Shown here: positions 4,785 through 9,874 of the stretch, piece after piece
Numbering within the stretch: position 1 is the stretch's first letter
Layout of the letters: each line of letters begins with the position of its first letter
Origin: JALTID01 sp027004335 [NCBI: bacterium]
Lineage (GTDB): Bacteria > JALSQH01
DNA: 9,874 bases
NCBI GenBank assembly: GCA_027004335.1
Contig: JALTID010000131.1
Span: 1-9,874, forward strand
Direction: 5' to 3'
Translations under genes and position numbers: made by a program
Notes under the pieces: generated by a model
Database searches by the model: none
What the model was told of the DNA's origin: nothing
Seen by the model: only the letters and a program-made list of their open reading frames with translations

Positions 4785-6338
4785 TTACAATTTTTCATAC
4801 TGAGACGAAACAATATTCCTCTCTTCTTTGCTAAAGGTGATCCCAATTAAATATATCTCCTTATATTTTCCCCGATATTTCTCGTAATATTTCTTCTCCT
4901 TTATCTGATCCAGAGGTGATTTATCCTCTGAAAAATTCGCCTTTACCTTAAATTCCAGAATATAAACTTTGTCTTTTACAATAACTGTTAAATCTATCCT
5001 CCCTTTATTGGTCACATCTTCTGTAATAAGCGTTACCCCCAGTGATGCAAGGTAGGTATAGATTACGCTTACATAGTAACCTTCATAGGTGTCAATCTCA
5101 TTTTTTGTAAAATTCGTATAACTAATTGAGGAAAATAGGGCTTTAAAGTTATTTATTAAATCATCTACTCTCCCTTCTAAAAGGTATTCTTCTACTTCGG
5201 AGAGAAGTCTTGTTTTGGGATCTGTAGTTAAATCAGTTAAAAATTTCAATATGGTATTGTTAAGGCTCTTCTTGACTTCAAGATTTGGGTAACTGAGATA
5301 ATATATGTTACTCATATCCAGAGCTTGTCTTATATCCCTGATGGTTAAGTACCCCGTTTGCCACAAAAGGGCTTCTATTTCCATAGTATAAACATCAAAG
5401 CTACTCAATAATTCATCTGTAGCCTTTACTTCCTCAAGATCAGGTATAAAATACTTCTGTTTTTTCATCAACTTCATCAAAAATGCTGGTGTCCCTGTCT
5501 CAAACCAGTAGGAACAAAAGGAAAATCCTTTAGAAATAAACAACAATATATCAAAAGGATTGTACACTTTCTCACCTAACCAGCTATAACCATTGTACCA
5601 TAACTTTACCTGCTCAAGATCTGCTCCATTTAAATGCCCAGAAAAGTATTTCTCAAGCTCTTCCTGGGTGTATCCACAAAGAGCAGAATATCTTTTATCA
5701 ATGGTTATATCCTCGAGATTGTTAAGTTTGCTAAAAAGATTAACCTTACTGAATTTTGTAACTCCAGTTAAAAATACAAATCTTAAATACTCATCAAGAC
5801 CCTTTAATACTCCATAAAAATTTGCCAGAAGATCCCTTATCTTTTCCGCTTGCTCAGGATTTTCTATGTTATCTAAAATTGGTTTGTCATATTCATCAAT
5901 TAAAACTACCACCGGCATTTTGTATTTCTGGTAAGCCTTTTTGATCAAACAGAGGAAATAACTGCTATAAATTTCTCTGTTACATCCTGGTAATTCAAGA
6001 CTTTCCTCAATCCCCATAAGTGTGTCAGAAAGGGTTTTAAGAAATATTTCTGGTGTATCTGCATTAATCTCACTGAAATCTATTCTTATCACAGGATATT
6101 TTTTATTCCAGTCCCATTTGTCATAAATATATAATCCTTTGAGTAGTTTTTTATTTCCCTCAAAAATATTTTTTAAAGTATCCACAGTTAGAGTCTTCCC
6201 GAATCTCCTGGGGCGAGAAAGGAAATAGTATCTTCCACTGCGGATAAGTTCATATATCTGCCTCGTTTTATCAACATATAAAAATCCTTCATTGATAATC
6301 GTTTTTAGGCTGTTTAATCCAATAGGTAACTGTTTCAT
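4785..6338 (-). CDS. AAA-ATPase-like / PD-(D/E)XK nuclease protein (DUF1703 type)
   Basis: A 517-aa protein of a family that joins an AAA-ATPase-like domain to a C-terminal restriction-endonuclease-like fold. Its biological role is unknown to me; it is common in anaerobes and often multicopy. Seen here: YVDKT (21-25), a variant P-loop SRPRRFGKT (41-49), Walker B VVVLIDEYDKP (143-153), a sensor-like FLTGVTKFSKVNLFS (189-203), YNGY (248-251), and the nuclease region EGYYVSVIYTYLASLG (419-434), Glu440, GRIDL with Asp449, EFK with Glu462 and Lys464, and QIKEKKYYEKY (478-488). Both active sites look intact. ATG 6338 is chosen; GGGAGG (6355-6350) is 11 bases upstream. A TTG at 6395 falls in the promoter's -35. 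It has its own promoter immediately behind the glucosidase stop and sits between two direct repeats. No membrane segment is seen. Confidence 0.88.
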   Translation of the reverse strand: MKQLPIGLNSLKTIINEGFLYVDKTRQIYELIRSGRYYFLSRPRRFGKTLTVDTLKNIFEGNKKLLKGLYIYDKWDWNKKYPVIRIDFSEINADTPEIFLKTLSDTLMGIEESLELPGCNREIYSSYFLCLIKKAYQKYKMPVVVLIDEYDKPILDNIENPEQAEKIRDLLANFYGVLKGLDEYLRFVFLTGVTKFSKVNLFSKLNNLEDITIDKRYSALCGYTQEELEKYFSGHLNGADLEQVKLWYNGYSWLGEKVYNPFDILLFISKGFSFCSYWFETGTPAFLMKLMKKQKYFIPDLEEVKATDELLSSFDVYTMEIEALLWQTGYLTIRDIRQALDMSNIYYLSYPNLEVKKSLNNTILKFLTDLTTDPKTRLLSEVEEYLLEGRVDDLINNFKALFSSISYTNFTKNEIDTYEGYYVSVIYTYLASLGVTLITEDVTNKGRIDLTVIVKDKVYILEFKVKANFSEDKSPLDQIKEKKYYEKYRGKYKEIYLIGITFSKEERNIVSSQYEKL

Positions 6339-6364
6339 TGAAATATGATCCTCCCTTTTTATTA

Positions 6365-6399
6365 AAATTATAGCAGTGGAACGAGGGTAAGGCAAAAAC
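6365..6399 (-). promoter_or_regulatory. Promoter of the ATPase/nuclease gene (repeat copy 2)
   Basis: On the minus strand, TTGCCT (6395-6390) and TATAAT (6372-6367) are 17 bases apart, with an extended TGC before the -10. The expected start is near 6360, about 22 bases before the ATG. It matches 32 of 35 bases of copy 1 at 4311-4345, and weaker similarity continues through the A-rich stretch to the Shine-Dalgarno. Its first bases touch the glucosidase stop codon. Confidence 0.8.
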
Positions 6400-8597
6400 T
6401 ATCTGATCTCGATCTTCCAGCCCGATGGTTTTTTTCTTATCTGAACAGCAATCCCTCCCTCATTTCTTGTAACTGATATAGAAAACTTTCCTCCTCCAGC
6501 TGGAAGATCTTCTATCAGGATACTGTTTATTCCTGCGGGGAGATGAGGTTTGTTAAAAGAAATAATTTTATTAAGAGCGTCTAACTTAATTCCAAGCATT
6601 GCCTTTAACATAAGAAAAACACTCCCGCTGGCCCACGCCTGGGGGAAACACGCTGTGGGATAGGGTACTGGTCCATGAAACTCGCTGAGAGGAAATCCTC
6701 CGATGAGCTCCGGTATCCTGTAATTAGGATAATAGGAAGCAGCTTCAGTTATTCCCATGAAAATCTCTCCTATTTTCTCTCTGAAACTATATTTTGAAAA
6801 ACCATCACAGATTATGCTGTTATCATGGGGCCATACCGATCCGTTGTGATAGCTAATCGGGTTGTACCTCGCCTCCTTTTCTGAAAGAGTTCTTATGGCA
6901 AAGCCATTGTATATGTCACTTTCTGAAAGAGAATGATGAATAAGTTCTGCGTCACTTCTACTTACAGCCTCAGCAAAGAGAAGATAGCCCATATTGGAGG
7001 TTTTTATAGAACATTTTTTCTTTTTCCCATCAATTGCAAGTGCAAAAATTTTTCTCTTTTTATCATAGAAGTACTCTTTTATTCTCTGCCTGAATTTACT
7101 GGCTTTCTTCTTTATATCGGAATATTCTTCATCTGTTATCTTCTTTAAAAATCTCCCCAGATCAGCATAATCCAGCATCGCCCTATGCCTGTATCCCTGC
7201 GCTTCTACAGGAGCAAGAGGTGGCCTGGCAAGCTTCCCGTTTTTATAAAAAACAGAATCCCAGGAATCCTTCCAGCCCTGATTGGATAATCCTTTTGGAG
7301 ACCTCTTCACGTAATATAAAAAACCTTCATCAGATAGAAGAGGATTGTGAGACTTATCTGTGATCCATCTGTAAGCTTCTATAATGTGTTCCCATATATC
7401 TTTTATAAACTCTGAATCTCCACTGTTAAAAAGATAATTCCATGCAAGAATTATAAATAGCGGAGTTGAATCTACACTCCCATAATAAGGAATAAAGGGG
7501 ATTTCACGCATATTTGCCATTTCCCCTCTCCTTAGCTCATGGAGAATTTTACCGGGTTCTTCTTCAGTAAAATCATCAAATTTTTCTCCCTGATATTTTG
7601 ATAGAACTTTCAGGGTTCCTCTTGTCAATTCTGGATACCACGGCAGAAGTTGATAGGCGGTTATAATGGAATCCCTTCCAAAAATTGTGGAAAACCATGG
7701 AATACCAGCATATACAACAGGAGAGTCTCCCACCAGAGTTATCATAAGATTCAGATCCTTAGCTGCTCTCGAGAGGACCTCATTTACCTTTTCGTTGTCA
7801 CTCCTTATAAGAGTTATCTTTTTTAAATACTCCAGGAGCTTTTCTCTTCTCTTTGCAATGACCTCTGAGTAACTTTCAGTGATTTCTTTATCCTCCATGG
7901 AAGTCCTGAAAGTTATATCTACAGAGTTTCTCCTATCTCCTGCAGGGGAAAGAACAACTGGAATTTTTATCCTTGCAGTAGCAACAGAGTCCTCTACAGT
8001 TACATTAAGTAATTGAAATTCATTGCTTACCGTAAAGAAAGTTTTCCTTGTGATCTTATCCAGTCCAAGGTAGGAAAAAATGATTGTTTTATCATGAATG
8101 GATGGCATAGAGTTTTTACCTCTTTTTTTTCTCCTTTCACCTCTCACCTCGAAAATATCTTTGAAATCAGCCTTGATGCAGATTGTTATAAAAGTTTCTA
8201 TTTTTTTATCAGAAAAATTTTCTATGTGAAAATTCCCCCAGAGATCATCATCCATCAAAGCAAATGATTTTTTTACATATAGAGAAGATCTCGGCAGAAA
8301 TATTCCACTTACCTCCATATCTGGATTGGTAAATATTGACCTTACCTCTGCTCCCAGGTTACCTATGTCTGATGATAAGTAGATTAATTTCTTATCTGCA
8401 AAAGAAAATTCAAGTCCGCTCAGAAACCTTGTGTCTCTAAAATAATATCCCTGTTCAGATTCTCCCTGGCACGATATTTCTGCATTCTGGTCAAGGACAA
8501 CAAAGGCGTCATGTTCCTTCAATGTGTGCTTCTTTATGTTTGGTACTATGTCTGAATAAAGTACATACCACTCACCATCTATTAGTTTTTTCTCCAA
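6399..8597 (-). CDS. Glycogen-debranching-like glucosidase (GDE N-terminal domain family)
   Basis: A 732-aa protein of the family often annotated amylo-alpha-1,6-glucosidase. It has an N-terminal beta-rich glycogen-debranching domain (about 10-260, with YYFRDTRFLSGLEF at 51-64) and a C-terminal (alpha/alpha)6 barrel. Barrel motifs: AGIPWFSTIFGRDS (297-310), YYGSVDSTP (371-379), NQGWKDSWD (439-447), VEAQGYRHRA (464-473), YHNGSVWPHDN (583-593) and PVPYPTACFPQAWASG (643-658). Asp309, Asp444 and Glu465 are plausible acid/base candidates. There is no signal peptide, so it is probably cytoplasmic and acts on a glucan or glycoside; the exact linkage is unknown. The start is TTG 8597, 6 bases after a perfect AAGGAGG (8610-8604), giving 26 bases of overlap with the glycosyltransferase gene. 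The length is normal for the family. Confidence 0.88.
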   Translation of the reverse strand: MEKKLIDGEWYVLYSDIVPNIKKHTLKEHDAFVVLDQNAEISCQGESEQGYYFRDTRFLSGLEFSFADKKLIYLSSDIGNLGAEVRSIFTNPDMEVSGIFLPRSSLYVKKSFALMDDDLWGNFHIENFSDKKIETFITICIKADFKDIFEVRGERRKKRGKNSMPSIHDKTIIFSYLGLDKITRKTFFTVSNEFQLLNVTVEDSVATARIKIPVVLSPAGDRRNSVDITFRTSMEDKEITESYSEVIAKRREKLLEYLKKITLIRSDNEKVNEVLSRAAKDLNLMITLVGDSPVVYAGIPWFSTIFGRDSIITAYQLLPWYPELTRGTLKVLSKYQGEKFDDFTEEEPGKILHELRRGEMANMREIPFIPYYGSVDSTPLFIILAWNYLFNSGDSEFIKDIWEHIIEAYRWITDKSHNPLLSDEGFLYYVKRSPKGLSNQGWKDSWDSVFYKNGKLARPPLAPVEAQGYRHRAMLDYADLGRFLKKITDEEYSDIKKKASKFRQRIKEYFYDKKRKIFALAIDGKKKKCSIKTSNMGYLLFAEAVSRSDAELIHHSLSESDIYNGFAIRTLSEKEARYNPISYHNGSVWPHDNSIICDGFSKYSFREKIGEIFMGITEAASYYPNYRIPELIGGFPLSEFHGPVPYPTACFPQAWASGSVFLMLKAMLGIKLDALNKIISFNKPHLPAGINSILIEDLPAGGGKFSISVTRNEGGIAVQIRKKPSGWKIEIR

Positions 8598-9651
8598 ATT
8601 TTTCCTCCTTTAAATAGTAATAGGATTGTTCTTCTTTTATTAACCTCTGATAAATCTTTTCATAATTATCGACCATTTTCCCCACTGTGAAATTTTCCTC
8701 AAAATGTTTCCTGCACTGTTTCCTCTCTATTTTTTCTACATTTTTGATTGCGTCTGCAAGTTCTTCAAGAGAGTTTCTTAGGTATCCTGTCTCCCCATCT
8801 ATAATAGTTTCGCGGAGCGCACCACAGGGCCTGGCAATAACTGGAGTTCCACATGCCAGAGCTTCAATAGCTGTGAGACCAAAGGGTTCAGGCCAATCAA
8901 CGGGCATCAACAGAGCCTTTGCTTTCCCCACAAGTTCATTTTTTTCACTGTCATTTATCTCTCCAACATACTCTACAAGGGGGTGTTTCATAAGTTCTTT
9001 TATCTCCCTCTCATAATACTCCCTGTCAGCTCTATCAATTTTTGCGGCAATTTTGATCTTAATACCTGCCTTAATCGCAGCTTTGATAGCAAGATCAAGT
9101 CTTTTCTCAGGAGAAATTCTTCCAACGAAAACAACATAATCCTCAGGGTTTTCACTAAATGTGTAAAGATCCTCCGGTAATCCATGATAAACGACTCCCA
9201 GAAAATTACCTTCAGGCAAAAGCTCTTTCTGCGATTCGCTGATTGCTGTAAGTCTGATTTCTGGATGCTTTTTTACCATTTCCGTCAGGTAGGGTAGATC
9301 AAGTCTCCCATGCGTCGTGTGTATAATAGGTGTCTCTGTATACCGAGAGAAAGGAAACAAATAATAATCTATGTGGGAATGAACCAGGTCATAAATTTCA
9401 GAATCTCTTATCACTTTTTCCACCTGCATCAGAATATATGGAACTGGATCTTTAACTCCAGCCAGTCTCAATGCGTTAGGAACTATGGGGATCAATCTGG
9501 CTGAAGTTTTTGAGTCTCCACTGGCATATAAAGTAACCTCGTGGCCCCTTCTCACCAGTTCTTCTGTGAGATAGTGAACCACCCTTTCGGTACCTCCATA
9601 TAGTTTGGGAGGTACACTTTCAAAGAGAGGTGCGACCATGGCGATCTTCAT
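8572..9651 (-). CDS. GT4-family glycosyltransferase
   Basis: GT-B fold glycosyltransferase (359 aa) that transfers sugar from a nucleotide-sugar donor; the acceptor is unknown. The N-terminal half starts MKIAMVAPLFESVPPKLYGG, with the GGTERVV loop (19-25) typical of this subgroup, then HSHIDYY (91-97) and HTTHGR (111-116). The C-terminal half has VGRISPEKRLDLAI (176-189) with donor-phosphate residues Arg178 and Lys183, and EPFGLTAIEALACGTPVIA (255-273) carrying the E-x7-E motif (Glu255, Glu263). No signal or membrane helix is seen. ATG 9651 has a strong AAGGAGG about 7 bases upstream. The last 20 residues are charged, aromatic and not conserved-looking, and overlap the glucosidase start, so the two are made together. 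Synthase of a glucan or compatible-solute glycoside is one guess. Confidence 0.9.
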   Translation of the reverse strand: MKIAMVAPLFESVPPKLYGGTERVVHYLTEELVRRGHEVTLYASGDSKTSARLIPIVPNALRLAGVKDPVPYILMQVEKVIRDSEIYDLVHSHIDYYLFPFSRYTETPIIHTTHGRLDLPYLTEMVKKHPEIRLTAISESQKELLPEGNFLGVVYHGLPEDLYTFSENPEDYVVFVGRISPEKRLDLAIKAAIKAGIKIKIAAKIDRADREYYEREIKELMKHPLVEYVGEINDSEKNELVGKAKALLMPVDWPEPFGLTAIEALACGTPVIARPCGALRETIIDGETGYLRNSLEELADAIKNVEKIERKQCRKHFEENFTVGKMVDNYEKIYQRLIKEEQSYYYLKEEKFGEKTNRW

Positions 9652-9748
9652 AGTTCCACCTCCTTTTCCTTTATTTTTTATAAAATATAACCATGGTAAC
9701 TGAAGTTTAAAGATTGGTCATCTTGTTTACAAACCCACAACCCATAAT
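9652..9748. promoter_or_regulatory. Divergent intergenic region, likely promoters
   Basis: The glycosyltransferase operon must start here on the minus strand. Possible boxes are TTTAAA (9711-9706) with TATATT (9689-9684) at 16 bases, or TTGTAA (9732-9727) with TAAACT (9709-9704) at 17; both are weak, unlike the two promoters elsewhere in the window. An 8-base palindrome ACCATGGT sits in the middle. For the plus-strand gene no clear boxes were found. Confidence 0.35.
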
Positions 9749-9874
9749 ATGTTAATGATGAATGCTACAGCTGTTCTCTGGGTTATCCTTGCCATTATCC
9801 TTCTTGATTTTCTTCTGGATATTATTCTTGAAAATCTGAATCTCTCCTACCGCAAAAAGCCTCTTCCTGAAAAT
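9749..9874 (+). CDS. Likely M48 (Ste24-type) membrane protease, 5' end
   Basis: An open frame runs to the window edge. From ATG 9755 it encodes MMNATAVLWVILAIILLDF and continues with LLDIILENLNLSYRKKPLPEN. The hydrophobic stretch followed by Leu-Glu-x-Leu-Asn-Leu and then a Pro-Leu-Pro-Glu segment is what I recall from the N-terminal membrane domain of CAAX-protease/Ste24-type M48 zinc peptidases. ATG 9749, 9755 and 9758 are all in frame, and none has a visible Shine-Dalgarno, in contrast to most first genes here. The HExxH zinc motif would lie outside the window, so the family call is provisional. It is transcribed away from the glycosyltransferase. Confidence 0.5.
   Translation, partial: MLMMNATAVLWVILAIILLDFLLDIILENLNLSYRKKPLPEN

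Noticed and set aside
6339-6395. TTG start giving the ATPase/nuclease 19 extra residues
   Set aside because: This TTG is the -35 box of the gene's own promoter, so it would not be in the main transcript.

Overview
The window is from a low-GC bacterium with strong AGGAGG-type ribosome binding sites, sigma70-like promoters and tightly packed, overlapping genes. A separate purS gene implies the PurS/PurQ/small-PurL form of FGAM synthase, as in Firmicutes, Thermotogae and many candidate phyla, rather than the fused PurL of Proteobacteria. I cannot name the organism. Nothing shows phage or plasmid origin.

Bases 1-2407 (+ strand) form a purine operon: the 3' end of purB, then purC, purS, purQ, xseB and rnhA, with ATGA or longer overlaps from purQ onward. 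purB, purC, purS and purQ serve IMP synthesis. purL is not next to purQ; small genes for exonuclease VII and RNase H follow instead. The purB frame has a TAA inside the conserved C-terminal motif, and recognisable coding continues past it.

Bases 2404-4301 (- strand) hold an operon of an MBL-fold hydrolase (glyoxalase II-like) and coaBC (coenzyme A synthesis). It converges on rnhA so that the two stop codons share TTAA. coaBC appears to start at CTG. A 10-codon leader frame precedes the hydrolase gene.

Bases 4302-4784 are non-coding. They hold a clear promoter and a cluster of degenerate palindromic repeats. Bases 4785-6338 (- strand) encode an AAA-ATPase-like/PD-(D/E)XK nuclease protein (DUF1703 type) of unknown role. 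A near-identical copy of the same 35-bp promoter lies upstream of it, so the gene and the palindrome cluster sit between two direct repeats.

Bases 6399-9651 (- strand) hold a GT4 glycosyltransferase gene overlapping a glycogen-debranching-like glucosidase gene, a translationally coupled glucan/glycoside pair. A divergent gene that looks like the N-terminus of an M48 (Ste24-type) membrane protease begins near 9749 and runs off the window.
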